Positions 27,744 through 36,414 of a DNA stretch of 64,000 nt are shown piece after piece. Position 1 is the first letter of the stretch. The number at the start of each line of letters is the position of its first letter. Origin of the DNA: CAZICM01 sp964537685 (lineage in GTDB: Bacteria > Myxococcota_A > Polyangia > Polyangiales > Polyangiaceae); NCBI GenBank assembly GCA_964537685.1, contig CAZICM010000006.1, positions 186,001 to 250,000 on the forward strand, given 5' to 3'. Made by a program: the position numbers and the translations under genes. The notes under the pieces were generated by a model, which did no database searches, was not told the origin of the DNA, and saw only the letters and a list, made by a program, of their open reading frames with translations.

Positions 27744-29735
27744 TTATAAAGTTTCCAAATACAAAACCAGCGCCCGCACATCTTCATCCGGCAAATGCCC
27801 TGTATTGCCCATTTTGCCGTCGCTCATCCGAATCAGCTCCTCAAGCGTCTTGTAACGCCCATCGTGAAAATAAGGCGCCGTCCCCCGAATCGAATGCAAT
27901 ACCGGCGTATCAAACATCTCCCCCTTAAAACTCCCGCTCTTCACATCATACCGATGCCCATCGCTCCCTCCGCCTGGATGACATCCCGCACAGCCCTGCT
28001 TTTCCCCTTCAAATAACGAGCGCCCCCGCTCAATCGCCGCTTCATCCCGGGCTTTGACGGCGCTCCGACCATTGGGCGCCTTCATCGAAACGATATAGGC
28101 AAGCAATGCTTTAAAATCGGCCTGATCGCCTCCAGGAACCTTCAATCCCCGGCCGCCCAGCCTCGCCAGCGTATCCTGCACATGCACCGGTAAATTCCGG
28201 CTCATCGCTGACCACCCAAACGGTTCAGGCGCATTCAATTTGCCCGCCAGCATCATCGTCTGATGAGGCCCAACAGGCGTCATCCATACCAAACCATCAT
28301 CGCGCCCCTCGGGATGGCAGCTCGCGCAGGCCCGCCCATCCCCGGAAATGCGCGCATCGTTGCTCTTGTGAAATAAAATGCGGCCCCTCGCCAATTCGGC
28401 ATCCGGCCATCCCGCAAATGCGCCTTCAGGCTTTCGCGAAACAATACCCGGATTTAAATTCGATGATTTTATATCAATAAACGATAAACGATGATCGAAT
28501 TGAGACCAAACAATGGCGCGGCCCCGATCTTCATCCACCACAATGCCCGTAGGACCCGCCGGAACCGGAATCCGCCTGCGAATCACCTGCATTGGATCGC
28601 GCGCCCGCCCATCCAGCTCCAGCACTTGATCGATTCCCAAACACGCCACATACAGCGAATGATTCGAACTTAAGGCCGCGGCTCTTGGAAGCGTGCACGC
28701 CTTTTCCGCGCCTCCCACCGATAAAAATCCTCCAAAACGCGTCGTCAAATCGCCTGAAAGCTCTTTGGCCATCGGCCTTTCAAGCGTTTCATCGATCACC
28801 GCCACCACCGGCGCAACAGGCATTCCATTCGGAGTTCCATAGACTTTCATCGAATTTAATCCGGAACCCGAATCCACCGTCACAAAAGGAAGCAATATTC
28901 TTCCCGCCCGCTCGTTTCCCTCCTTTGAAAACGATGCCCGAATCAATGCGTATCCTTGCGAGCCTTCCCGGAATTCATTGCCCGTCATCGTTAAATCGAT
29001 CGTCCGCAACACAGGCTCTTGCTTAGAAATGTCCACCACCGACAACACCGTCCCCACACCATGGGAAATAAACAATCGCGTGTTTTTGTAATCCGGTACG
29101 ATATTCCTGGGCTCTCTGGGCAATTCGATCGAAAATAAGGGCTCCGCGTCCGCCGCATTAAAGGCCGAAAGAGCGCCGCCCCAGGAGCTCAGCACAAACC
29201 AGCGCCCCCCGTCCGCGCTCATCGCCGTGGGCTCAGCCGGCGTCGCCAATTCGCATAAAGGAAGACCGCGCCCATTTTCGTCCACCGAAAGAACAGCCAC
29301 CCGGTTTTCTTGCTTGAGGGAAACCAAAATCCGCCCATCTTGCAGCGCTAATAAATGCGCGGGCGCTCCCGCCGTCGGCAGGGAATGAATATATTGATCA
29401 GATTGGCCACCAATATCAAAAAAATGAATGGCCGAGGCATCTTCATCGGCCACCAAGGCCAACTGCCGCCGATCGGATTTTATAAGCGCGATAGGGCTGC
29501 TCTGATTGCGCTGAGGATCGGCTGGCTTAAACGGGCTCGCTGCCTGTGGTTCGCAACGGCGCTGAAGCGCTGTTTCTACAGGTTCTTCGGCGGCTTTGGG
29601 CGGGCGCGCTGGAACAGGTGCTCTTGCAGGAGCGGATAGGTGCGGCGTTTGTTGCGATAAAGAAATACCGCCGCAGCCCAGGCTAAAGAGTCCAAACGTC
29701 AGGGAAAAGAGCGTCGTTTTGTAACGTGTGTTCAT
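27744..29735 (-). CDS. Dihaem cytochrome c peroxidase-like lipoprotein with an N-terminal propeller, 663 aa
   Basis: A lipobox places the modified Cys at 21 (GLFSLGC), so this is an exported lipoprotein. The middle (about 90-440) carries repeated beta-propeller-like blades (for example SADGGRWFVLSSWGGALSAF, VVDEDRGRAIVWSQFDHRLS). The C-terminal 200 residues carry two c-type haem sites: CASCH at about residue 469 and CAGCH at about 580, with 'TPVLHSIRGTAPYFHDGRY' typical of the MauG/cytochrome c peroxidase superfamily and a candidate axial Met in SDGKMGN. The substrate is unknown; peroxide, an electron-transfer partner or a protein cross-link are all possible. The gene lies in the AT-richer block and is the upstream member of a two-gene operon. 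Confidence 0.88.
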   Translation of the reverse strand: MNTRYKTTLFSLTFGLFSLGCGGISLSQQTPHLSAPARAPVPARPPKAAEEPVETALQRRCEPQAASPFKPADPQRNQSSPIALIKSDRRQLALVADEDASAIHFFDIGGQSDQYIHSLPTAGAPAHLLALQDGRILVSLKQENRVAVLSVDENGRGLPLCELATPAEPTAMSADGGRWFVLSSWGGALSAFNAADAEPLFSIELPREPRNIVPDYKNTRLFISHGVGTVLSVVDISKQEPVLRTIDLTMTGNEFREGSQGYALIRASFSKEGNERAGRILLPFVTVDSGSGLNSMKVYGTPNGMPVAPVVAVIDETLERPMAKELSGDLTTRFGGFLSVGGAEKACTLPRAAALSSNHSLYVACLGIDQVLELDGRARDPMQVIRRRIPVPAGPTGIVVDEDRGRAIVWSQFDHRLSFIDIKSSNLNPGIVSRKPEGAFAGWPDAELARGRILFHKSNDARISGDGRACASCHPEGRDDGLVWMTPVGPHQTMMLAGKLNAPEPFGWSAMSRNLPVHVQDTLARLGGRGLKVPGGDQADFKALLAYIVSMKAPNGRSAVKARDEAAIERGRSLFEGEKQGCAGCHPGGGSDGHRYDVKSGSFKGEMFDTPVLHSIRGTAPYFHDGRYKTLEELIRMSDGKMGNTGHLPDEDVRALVLYLETL

Positions 29736-29797
29736 GGCCGGATGGGCCGAACGCCCACTCGGCTGCCGCCTATTCCCAAATGCTTAAACCCCTTGTT

Positions 29798-30610
29798 TTA
29801 ATGGGTGAGCGATGCCGGAGCGCCCGGGCCGAGCACATGGTTTGACTCCAAAAAATGTCTCAGCCCCTTCCGGTAGCGCGCAGGATCGCTCACCCAAAGC
29901 GATACATGCCCGGCATTCTCAAAACACTCCACTTCAAATGGAATCCCCTCCGCGCGCATTGCATCACGCATTCGGTCAACTTTATCAGATTGAACGAGAA
30001 TATCCTTTGCACCGTACCAAAACAGATAAGGACAGCGGGGACCAAAGCGGATAAGCTTTGAAACAGGGCTCCGGATAAATTGCCCCAGTTTTGGAAATAC
30101 CTTCAGATAGCCTCGGAATACGGGCGGCAATAGGGTTTGAATACCGGGCACGGGCTTCTTTTCGTCCCGCTTCAGCAGCCGGGCAATCGCTGGATTCAGC
30201 GCCATAACGATACGATTGGCCAATTCTTCGTCGGCGGCTTGATCCATCATTCCAGGCGCCGAATCCAATAAAATGCATGCCACACGCTGAAGCACATCCC
30301 GGCCTCCGGGCAGCGAATACAATTGCTCGCAGAGAGCAGCCCAATGGAGCAGCCCATTTTCGCTAAACGCATGAATAAATAGCTTTTGATGAGGGCGGTC
30401 ATTTTGAATGAGTTGATGCGCAAGCCTGATCCGTTCAATCGGTTCGGTATTCGAAAACAGCGCGTCGCGCGCCATTTTGGGGATAAATGCCGTGGGCAGC
30501 AGGCCCAATTCCCGGTGTAGTCTTTCATAGGCCGACAATTGGCGCGGTGTGGCCTGTGCCCAGCCTATGAGCAGAGAATGAGAATGCCTTCGAAGGTTCC
30601 TCGTCGTCAT
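29798..30610 (-). CDS. TMEM53/DUF829-like alpha/beta hydrolase, 270 aa
   Basis: The protein has the layout of the DUF829 family, best known from eukaryotic TMEM53. A nucleophile elbow HAFSENG (Ser83) is followed by ILLDSAPG, a late strand YGAKDILVQSDKVDRM giving the acid, and NAGHVSLWV giving the His. The triad is therefore plausible. There is no signal peptide or clear membrane span. Reaction and substrate are not known. The ribosome site of ATG 30610 is weak. It lies between the cytochrome operon and a lipoprotein, all on the minus strand; the gap to the lipoprotein gene is 28 bases, so they may be co-transcribed. Confidence 0.75.
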   Translation of the reverse strand: MTTRNLRRHSHSLLIGWAQATPRQLSAYERLHRELGLLPTAFIPKMARDALFSNTEPIERIRLAHQLIQNDRPHQKLFIHAFSENGLLHWAALCEQLYSLPGGRDVLQRVACILLDSAPGMMDQAADEELANRIVMALNPAIARLLKRDEKKPVPGIQTLLPPVFRGYLKVFPKLGQFIRSPVSKLIRFGPRCPYLFWYGAKDILVQSDKVDRMRDAMRAEGIPFEVECFENAGHVSLWVSDPARYRKGLRHFLESNHVLGPGAPASLTH

Positions 30611-30638
30611 ACCGTTGACGGCTATATGGCGCGGCTTT

Positions 30639-31544
30639 TTATTCGATACAACCCTTCAGCGAACCGGCTACAGCTTTTGCATCCGTGCAGCTTCCAAGCC
30701 TCTTTAGCCCAGTCAGCGAAAACTTCATCGCATTGCTTCCTCCAGGCTGAAGCGAACCCGGTCCAATACAATAAGCCCCTCCAGCATCCGGCCCTCCAGG
30801 CGCGATGAGCAGCAAGCCGCCCAATACCGTGTCCAGCTCTATATAAAGAGCCAAAATCCCGCCGTTATCCAAGAAGATTTCATACAGTCCGGGCATCCCG
30901 CCATAGCCCAGCACATTCGCCTTCCAGTCAAATTCCGCTCCAACAAGCGTTGAATTCAGCTTCATCCCCAATGGACACAGCGAAATGTCCGCGCCAAAAC
31001 AGCCTTCCACCGTGCCATCCACTGGCACCGCGTCCGCGCACAAGCCCAGCTTGCTGATGCTGTTCAATTCAAACGTTTTTGTTGTGTCTACCGTTATATT
31101 GGAACCCTGGCCCGCGCAGTACCACTCGCCTGCGTGCTCTCCATCGATCGGCATTCTAAACAATCCGGTCGCTGCCGAACTGGTCCCCGGCATCTCGAGA
31201 TTGCCCTCGCCAAATAATGCTACATGTCCTTCGGGCCGGAAAAACCCTTGCCAGAGCGGTCCTTTTACCCGCGTCTTTAAAATAGGCGATGAGCTGGCAA
31301 TGGCCGTGCCTTCCAAGGTCCCCTCCAAACCCACGGCCTTGGGCGAACATAACACGAAAGGTTGTGCTCCACCTTCGCCATTGCCTCCTCCCGTATTCAT
31401 ATTGCCCCCGCTGCCCGCGCCTCCGCTTCCCTGGGTGCTTGAGGATTGAGAAGCTGTCTCGTTACCGCCTCCACAGCTTGCGCTCAATCCCAATACCAAA
31501 ACAGGAATGCCCAATGTATGGATCGCTTTTATGATCTGGTTCAT
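30639..31544 (-). CDS. Lipoprotein with two similar halves, 301 aa
   Basis: From ATG 31544 the N-terminus is a lipoprotein signal with Cys24 (GLSASCGGG), then a Ser/Gly/Asn linker typical of myxobacterial surface lipoproteins. The remainder looks internally duplicated: 'GEWYCAGQGS...FELNSISKLGLCADAVPVDGTVEGCF' in the first half parallels 'GAYCIGPGSL...MKFSLTGLKRLGSCTDAKAVAGSLKGCIE' in the second, with matching Cys positions. The function is unknown; a secreted beta-sandwich pair is plausible. Earlier in-frame starts up to 31604 exist, but none has a ribosome site and the lipoprotein signal fits the chosen start. Confidence 0.72.
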   Translation of the reverse strand: MNQIIKAIHTLGIPVLVLGLSASCGGGNETASQSSSTQGSGGAGSGGNMNTGGGNGEGGAQPFVLCSPKAVGLEGTLEGTAIASSSPILKTRVKGPLWQGFFRPEGHVALFGEGNLEMPGTSSAATGLFRMPIDGEHAGEWYCAGQGSNITVDTTKTFELNSISKLGLCADAVPVDGTVEGCFGADISLCPLGMKLNSTLVGAEFDWKANVLGYGGMPGLYEIFLDNGGILALYIELDTVLGGLLLIAPGGPDAGGAYCIGPGSLQPGGSNAMKFSLTGLKRLGSCTDAKAVAGSLKGCIE

Positions 31545-32124
31545 GCTTATCATAGGGATAAGCATAACGGGACAAGGGCGGTCCACCAATAGTTTGAACC
31601 GCATTTATCGCATTCCAATACGATTGGGCCGTCGTGCATGCCGGCTCGATATGAAAGATAAACATTGCCCTCGCGGTCCCGGTGAAAAGGGAAAACATTC
31701 ACCTGAGAAAAACTCGTTTTTATTGTTGACAGGCACTTGTGTTTTGTGAAGCCCGCGATAAGCCAAGCAGCGTTTTGCACCGATGATATTGATGCGGCAA
31801 TTGCGCTCAAAACATTTCGGATGCATCGCACAGAAGCACGGAATCAATGCATGCGATCGGCGTGGCGAGATGGTATTCAGGGTATACGCAGTTCGAAAAG
31901 CCTTGAAATCCCGTGCCGTCCTTGTTCATTCGGTTTCGGCGCGCGTGTGGGAAACAACCCCTATTGCATCCCACTCATGAATGGTGTTTACAGTGCTTCG
32001 TCTCACGCAAAAGACCATTCTAATGGTTGGGCTTAATCTTGAACGGCCTTTTGTTTGGTTCAGAAGCGGTTCAAACGTAAGAAGCAATTGAGTTCTCGTA
32101 GCATTTTGAGGAAGGGCATTCGTA
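31545..32124. other. Intergenic region, about 580 bases, with a possible operator next to an XRE gene
   Basis: No convincing gene is seen. Small minus-strand frames (31550-31831 and 31605-31847) contain Cys pairs but lack a ribosome site and each other's continuity. Near the right end, TTGAAC (32039-32044) and GTTCAA (32069-32074) form an inverted repeat, and GGTTCA recurs within the same stretch. These could be operator half-sites for the XRE gene starting at 32125. The region should also carry the divergent promoter of the lipoprotein gene. Confidence 0.35.
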
Positions 32125-32505
32125 ATGAGCAACGATGCGCAACGACTTGAGTTCTGCAAAGAAATTCGCCGCAGGCGCTTAGCGGCTGGGATGACCTTGG
32201 AACAGCTCGCGGAGCGTTCGGGCCTTACTCCGAATTACATCGGCGCCGTCGAGCTCGGAAAGCGCGATCCCTCGCTTTCAACTGTGCTTGCGCTCGCCCA
32301 GGGTTTTGATGTCCCGCCAGGTGAAATCATGGGAAACCCTCCGGGTCTGACCCCTCCGGGTCTGGAAGCGGCGCACTTGTTTGAGTCTGCTACGCCCGAT
32401 GTGCAGAAGGGTGTTCTGATGCTGCTCCGTTCTGTCGTCAGCACCGCGCCCGCGCCGAAAAAGAAGGTCGGACGCGCTGCCGGAGGCGCTGCCGCAACGG
32501 GTTGA
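32125..32505 (+). CDS. XRE-family helix-turn-helix regulator, tandem copy 1 (126 aa)
   Basis: Residues about 8-70 form a Cro/C1-type helix-turn-helix (FCKEIRRRRLAAGMTLEQLA, ERSGLTPNYIGAVELGKRDP). A middle stretch (GLTPPGLEAAHLFESATPDV) and a Lys/Ala/Gly tail follow. ATG 32125 has a GGAAGGG-type ribosome site. The next gene is a close paralogue with about the same length; the DNA-binding helices are almost identical, so both may recognise similar sites. No toxin or phage gene is nearby. Regulated targets are unknown, and self-regulation is likely for this family. Confidence 0.9.
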   Translation: MSNDAQRLEFCKEIRRRRLAAGMTLEQLAERSGLTPNYIGAVELGKRDPSLSTVLALAQGFDVPPGEIMGNPPGLTPPGLEAAHLFESATPDVQKGVLMLLRSVVSTAPAPKKKVGRAAGGAAATG

Positions 32506-32522
32506 TTTCCGTTAAGCCCACC

Positions 32523-32570
32523 GAAGCCAAAGTCAAAAAAAATATGGATCACTTCCTTGTCATTGGCTTC
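32523..32570 (+). other. Inverted repeat after XRE copy 1
   Basis: GAAGCCAA (32523-32530) and TTGGCTTC (32563-32570) are a perfect 8-base inverted repeat separated by 32 bases, beginning 18 bases after the first XRE stop. An A-run sits just after the left arm. It may be a weak terminator or an operator with distant half-sites. Confidence 0.35.
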
Positions 32571-32709
32571 TCACAGTCCGCGCGGCTCTGGCAGCCTGCC
32601 GGATCGCCGAGTGAAACCCCTTAAATTTCCAAGAGAAATCGCATGCCCGGACGCGGCTATTGCGGCGATCATTCCGATGTTGTGTACTTCTATTTGCCAT
32701 TTTGATTAG

Positions 32710-32724
32710 GTGGACACGGTCCAC
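32710..32724 (+). promoter_or_regulatory. Candidate operator upstream of XRE copy 2
   Basis: GTGGAC-ACG-GTCCAC is a perfect 6+6 inverted repeat with a 3-base centre, 37 bases before the start of the second XRE gene. Its size and position suit an XRE dimer site controlling its own gene. The first XRE gene has a different upstream repeat, so shared control is not shown. Confidence 0.45.
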
Positions 32725-32760
32725 AAACAAACGTCGATTTTGCACAGAAGGACGAATGCA

Positions 32761-33144
32761 ATGAGCAACGAGACCCAACAGCTTGAGTTCTGCAAGGAAG
32801 TGCGAAGGCGCCGGCTGGCGGCTGGAATGACGCTGGAACAATTGGCGGAGAGGTCGGGATTAACACCGAATTACATTGGCGCCGTGGAGCTTGGAAAGCG
32901 AGATCCTTCGCTGTCGACGGTGCTGTCGCTGGCGAGGGGTTTTGGTGCGGAGCCCGGTGAGCTTTTGGGTACGGCGCCTGGACTCACGCCATCGGGTTTG
33001 GAGGCTTCGCATTTGTTTGAGGCCGCCTCGCCCGAGGTGCAGAAGGGTGTGATTCACATTCTTCGCGCCGCCGCGCAGGTGCAGCAGGGTGCGCCTAAGA
33101 AGAAGGGAGGCCGTGGGCCTGCCGCGCCTGCAACAGGCACCTAG
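32761..33144 (+). CDS. XRE-family helix-turn-helix regulator, tandem copy 2 (127 aa)
   Basis: The start ATG 32761 has AAGGA about ten bases upstream. The helix-turn-helix (about residues 8-70) is almost the same as in the preceding gene, and the recognition segment GLTPNYIGAVELGKRDPSLS is identical. The middle diverges (LLGTAPGLTPSGLEASHLFE), and the tail is Lys/Gly/Ala-rich. The copies therefore look like a tandem duplication with diverging effector regions and a shared DNA-binding face. It converges with the RCC1 gene after nine bases. Confidence 0.9.
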   Translation: MSNETQQLEFCKEVRRRRLAAGMTLEQLAERSGLTPNYIGAVELGKRDPSLSTVLSLARGFGAEPGELLGTAPGLTPSGLEASHLFEAASPEVQKGVIHILRAAAQVQQGAPKKKGGRGPAAPATGT

Positions 33145-33153
33145 GCATTTCAT

Positions 33154-34629
33154 TCACGGCATCATTCCAACTGGAAACGCTACCGCGACCGGCTTTGACT
33201 TATTCGCGTTGTCAGGGCCGTCGCCGATTTGCCCCATCCCATCCGCGCCCCAACACGCCAATTGCTTGGAAGTGAACAGCGCGCAGGCAAAGCCTTCGTC
33301 GCCATAGCCACCGCCCAAGCTCAGTTTTTCGACGCCTGAAAGTCCATTCAGCGTGGGCGTTGTCTGGCTGGTCGAGGTGTCGCCCATCGGGCCGAAGCCC
33401 CACATTCGGACTTCACCGGCATCGCCTGAAATGGTTCCCGAAAAGACATTACCCACATCGATAAAACGGACATCGGGCACGGTAACGATCGTGGGAATCT
33501 CCACGGTTGTGAAATTGCCCAAGCCTGTTTGAGACTGATAATCAGCACCCCAACAATAGAGTTCATTGCCAACGCGGGCACAGGTATGAGATTGGCCCAG
33601 CGAAACCTGATCGACATTGGCGGGAAGGCTTTTGCTTTTCATGGGCGTGGCGTGCTGGTTTGGGGCTTGGGTGCCGAGCATGCCCGCATAGTTGTCTCCC
33701 CAGCAAAACAAGCCGTCGCTGTTGCGGATGGCGCATGTGTGCTGATGGCCCAGGCTCACGTCTTTTACGTCGCTTAGAGCCAAGAAGGGCTGCTCTACGC
33801 TTGGGCTTGTGACGCCCGTGCCAATCTGGCCTTCACCGTTGGCGCCCCAGCAAAATAAATCGCCGCTCTTTTTTAGCGCGCAGGTATGAGCGCCTCCCGT
33901 TGCAATTTTTATCGCATTGACAATCCCGACGACGGGTTGCGGAAAGGGATCGTTGAAATCGTTTACGCCCAGGCCCAATTGATTCAGGGCGTCGGAGCCC
34001 CAGCATTGAACCGTACCGTCTTCCATGAGGGCGCAGGTATGGCCGCCTTGGAACATGGGGAGGGAGCCGCCGCCCGCGGCAATTTGAATGGCTTTTCCAG
34101 GCAGATTAACGAGCAAGGGCACAGAGATGACCGCCTCGAGTTTTCCGTCGCCCACTTCGCCGTTGGAGTTTGCTCCCCAGCAATACACTTGGCCGTTGGA
34201 CATCAGCGCGCAGGCATGCTGAAAGCCGGTGGCGACATCGACGGGATCGACGCAAACGCTATTTTCGCAGGCGAGCCCGCATGTCGTGCCGCATGCGCCG
34301 CAGTTCTTGGCATCGTTGGATGTGGGCAATTCGCAACCGGGAATCGTCGCGTCGCAATCGGAGAATCCCATGGTGCATTTGTAGGCGCACATGCCTTGAT
34401 CGCAGGTGACGGTTGTATTGGGTTCGCCGGGGCAATCCGCCTCGCTCGCGCAGGTACCTCCTTGGGTACCCGTTGTGACGCTGGAGGAGCCGCTTGTGGC
34501 ATTTCCGCCCGCGCCTCCCGCGCCGCCGCCGCTCGCATTGAACGTTCTTTCTTCGGGGCTGCAGGCCGAAAAAAGGGCTGAAATGAAAAGCAATCCTAGG
34601 ATGTTTGAAGAAAAAAGTAATCGCTGCAT
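33154..34629 (-). CDS. RCC1-repeat surface lipoprotein, 491 aa
   Basis: The lipobox Cys is at about 23 (SALFSACSPEE). A Gly/Ser linker and a Cys-rich segment (CASEADCPGEPN, CGACGTTCGLACENSVC) follow, then at least six RCC1-type blades of the form 'HTCALxxxGxxxCWGxNxxGQxG' (for example CALMSNGQVYCWGANSNGEV, CAIRNSDGLFCWGDNYAGML) from about residue 135 to the end. These fold as a seven-bladed propeller used for protein binding. Myxobacteria encode many such lipoproteins; partners are unknown. The divergent Cys-rich surface gene starts 91 bases away, so both could share a control region. Confidence 0.88.
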   Translation of the reverse strand: MQRLLFSSNILGLLFISALFSACSPEERTFNASGGGAGGAGGNATSGSSSVTTGTQGGTCASEADCPGEPNTTVTCDQGMCAYKCTMGFSDCDATIPGCELPTSNDAKNCGACGTTCGLACENSVCVDPVDVATGFQHACALMSNGQVYCWGANSNGEVGDGKLEAVISVPLLVNLPGKAIQIAAGGGSLPMFQGGHTCALMEDGTVQCWGSDALNQLGLGVNDFNDPFPQPVVGIVNAIKIATGGAHTCALKKSGDLFCWGANGEGQIGTGVTSPSVEQPFLALSDVKDVSLGHQHTCAIRNSDGLFCWGDNYAGMLGTQAPNQHATPMKSKSLPANVDQVSLGQSHTCARVGNELYCWGADYQSQTGLGNFTTVEIPTIVTVPDVRFIDVGNVFSGTISGDAGEVRMWGFGPMGDTSTSQTTPTLNGLSGVEKLSLGGGYGDEGFACALFTSKQLACWGADGMGQIGDGPDNANKSKPVAVAFPVGMMP

Positions 34630-34720
34630 TGGATGTTTTTATAATTATTACCAGGATGCCTTCAACCTGAAAGAACAGCAGCATTGACGGCATTCGCATA
34701 AGCCTTCTAAACTCGATAAA

Positions 34721-36286
34721 ATGAAAAAGCGATTCCTCCTGCTCCCGGCCCTTATGGTTCCAGCTCTTTCATTACCGGCGAATGCGCTGGTGACGCAGCC
34801 CAACGGCGCTGTAATGCCTGTGGATTCGGCCAATGGCGAAGTCCAGCTTTACACGCTCTTTTCCAATTTGGGCGAGCCCATTGATTATCAGCAGGATGGC
34901 AATACGCAGCCCGCGGTATTTTCGCCGTTATGCGATTTCAAAGCGAAGTTTGTATTAAGCCAGACGGCTTCGTCGCTGTCGGTGGGCTGGTACAACGTGG
35001 ATCCCAATGCGATGCAGGCTCCGGCGGATGCGGATATTCATGTGATTGTTCCGGCCGGGACCCCTGTTGGAACAGAAATTACGGCGGCCGATATCAAGAA
35101 CGATCCGGCGTATCAAGGCGGATTGGTGGGTTTTGCCCTTGTGGGCTGGCAGACGCATTATTCCGAGCAGAAGTGGAATCCGATATGCACAGGCTGTGCG
35201 GTGCCCGGGCCTTGGGTAACGGCGGTTATTTATGAGTCGAAATTAACGCCAAATGCTTATTATTTAGCCTTTGAAGATGGGCCTGTGGGGCCGAATCCGG
35301 CCGATTTTAATAATGACGGCGACTATAACGACTATGTTTATTTCTTTACGGGTCTTACGTGTTCTGGAGGCGGTCAGCCTTGTGATACGGGGTTGATGGG
35401 GGTGTGCGGTCCAGGGGTCACTCAATGCAGTCCTATGGGGGTAAATTGTCAAGGATTGGTGCCCTCATCCGCGGAGAGTTGTGACGGCCTGGATAATGAT
35501 TGTAATGGAATCACCGATGAGGGAGATCTATGTCCCACGGGATTTGTATGTGACAAGGGAACCTGCGTCGAGAAGTGCAATAGCGGCGAGTTTACTTGTC
35601 CTGCCGATAAAGTCTGCGATGCGGTAGGTTTTTGTGTTGAGCCTGCGTGCAAAGATATCAATTGCGGGCCTGGCTTGGTGTGTCAGGGCGGTGTGTGCAA
35701 GGCGCCTTGCGATGGTGTGGTGTGCCCCTATCCGGGCGAGTGCCGGGTGGGCAAATGCGTAGATCCCTGCGAGGGCGTGATGTGCGCTCAGGGACAGGTA
35801 TGCGACAAGGGGATTTGCACGACAGACTGCTCGTGCCTGCCTTGTGCGAATGGGCTTGCGTGCGATAGCGCGAGCGGGCTTTGCATCGATCCAACGTGCA
35901 TTTCGGTGACATGCATGATGGGTATGCATTGTGTTCAAGGCAATTGCGTGGATTCGTGCCAGGGCGCCGTATGCCCCAAAGGCCAAGTGTGCGCGGCTGG
36001 TCAATGCGTGGACGATCCCTCGCAAAATACCGGTGGAGCCGGAGGGATGGGTTCAAGCGGCATTAGTGTGGGCGCTGGTGGAAGCACATCGGGCAGTATG
36101 GGGATGGGCGGGGCCGGGGGCGCCGGAGGAGGCGGAGGGGCCCCTGCGGGCGGAGGAGGGGATACGGACAGCGCTTGCGGATGCCGCGTTCCAGGTCAAG
36201 AACGGGAAGGCGATTGGGCTGCTTTAATAGGGCTTTCGCTGCTTGGATGCCTAGGGTTGTACCGGGCGAAGCAGCGAACATTGTAA
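34721..36286 (+). CDS. Cys-rich surface protein with a MYXO-CTERM-like C-terminal tag, 521 aa
   Basis: The signal peptide is MKKRFLLLPALMVPALSLPA. Residues about 25-215 form an adhesin-like domain with a calcium-type loop (DFNNDGDYNDYVYFF), similar to DUF4114 proteins. Next come EGF-like Cys-rich repeats of the form 'CxxGxCxxPCxxVxCxxG' (about 225-430), including CDGLDNDCNGITDEGDLC, a metazoan-like notch/MopE-type motif. A Gly/Ser linker (about 435-485) leads to the C-terminal tag: CGCR, a hydrophobic helix (WAALIGLSLLGCLGLY) and basic AKQR. This is the layout of MYXO-CTERM sorting signals, thought to be cut by a rhomboid/myxosortase-type protease and lipid-anchored. The domain and tag calls are inference by motif. 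Confidence 0.85.
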   Translation: MKKRFLLLPALMVPALSLPANALVTQPNGAVMPVDSANGEVQLYTLFSNLGEPIDYQQDGNTQPAVFSPLCDFKAKFVLSQTASSLSVGWYNVDPNAMQAPADADIHVIVPAGTPVGTEITAADIKNDPAYQGGLVGFALVGWQTHYSEQKWNPICTGCAVPGPWVTAVIYESKLTPNAYYLAFEDGPVGPNPADFNNDGDYNDYVYFFTGLTCSGGGQPCDTGLMGVCGPGVTQCSPMGVNCQGLVPSSAESCDGLDNDCNGITDEGDLCPTGFVCDKGTCVEKCNSGEFTCPADKVCDAVGFCVEPACKDINCGPGLVCQGGVCKAPCDGVVCPYPGECRVGKCVDPCEGVMCAQGQVCDKGICTTDCSCLPCANGLACDSASGLCIDPTCISVTCMMGMHCVQGNCVDSCQGAVCPKGQVCAAGQCVDDPSQNTGGAGGMGSSGISVGAGGSTSGSMGMGGAGGAGGGGGAPAGGGGDTDSACGCRVPGQEREGDWAALIGLSLLGCLGLYRAKQRTL

Positions 36287-36414
36287 GGTCGCCGAGCAAC
36301 ATCAAGCAGCAGCACAACGATTGATTTCGCTTCCATGCGAATAGGCGCGGTGATAGCTTGACCTCCGATCGTGGTTGTGCGCCGAAGCGCCACGACCTTC
36401 GCATTGGAGGCAGT

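Noticed and set aside
31550..31847. Two small Cys-containing minus-strand frames
   Set aside because: They overlap in different frames, lack ribosome sites, and neither is a complete zinc-binding protein. A frameshifted pseudogene remains possible but unsupported.
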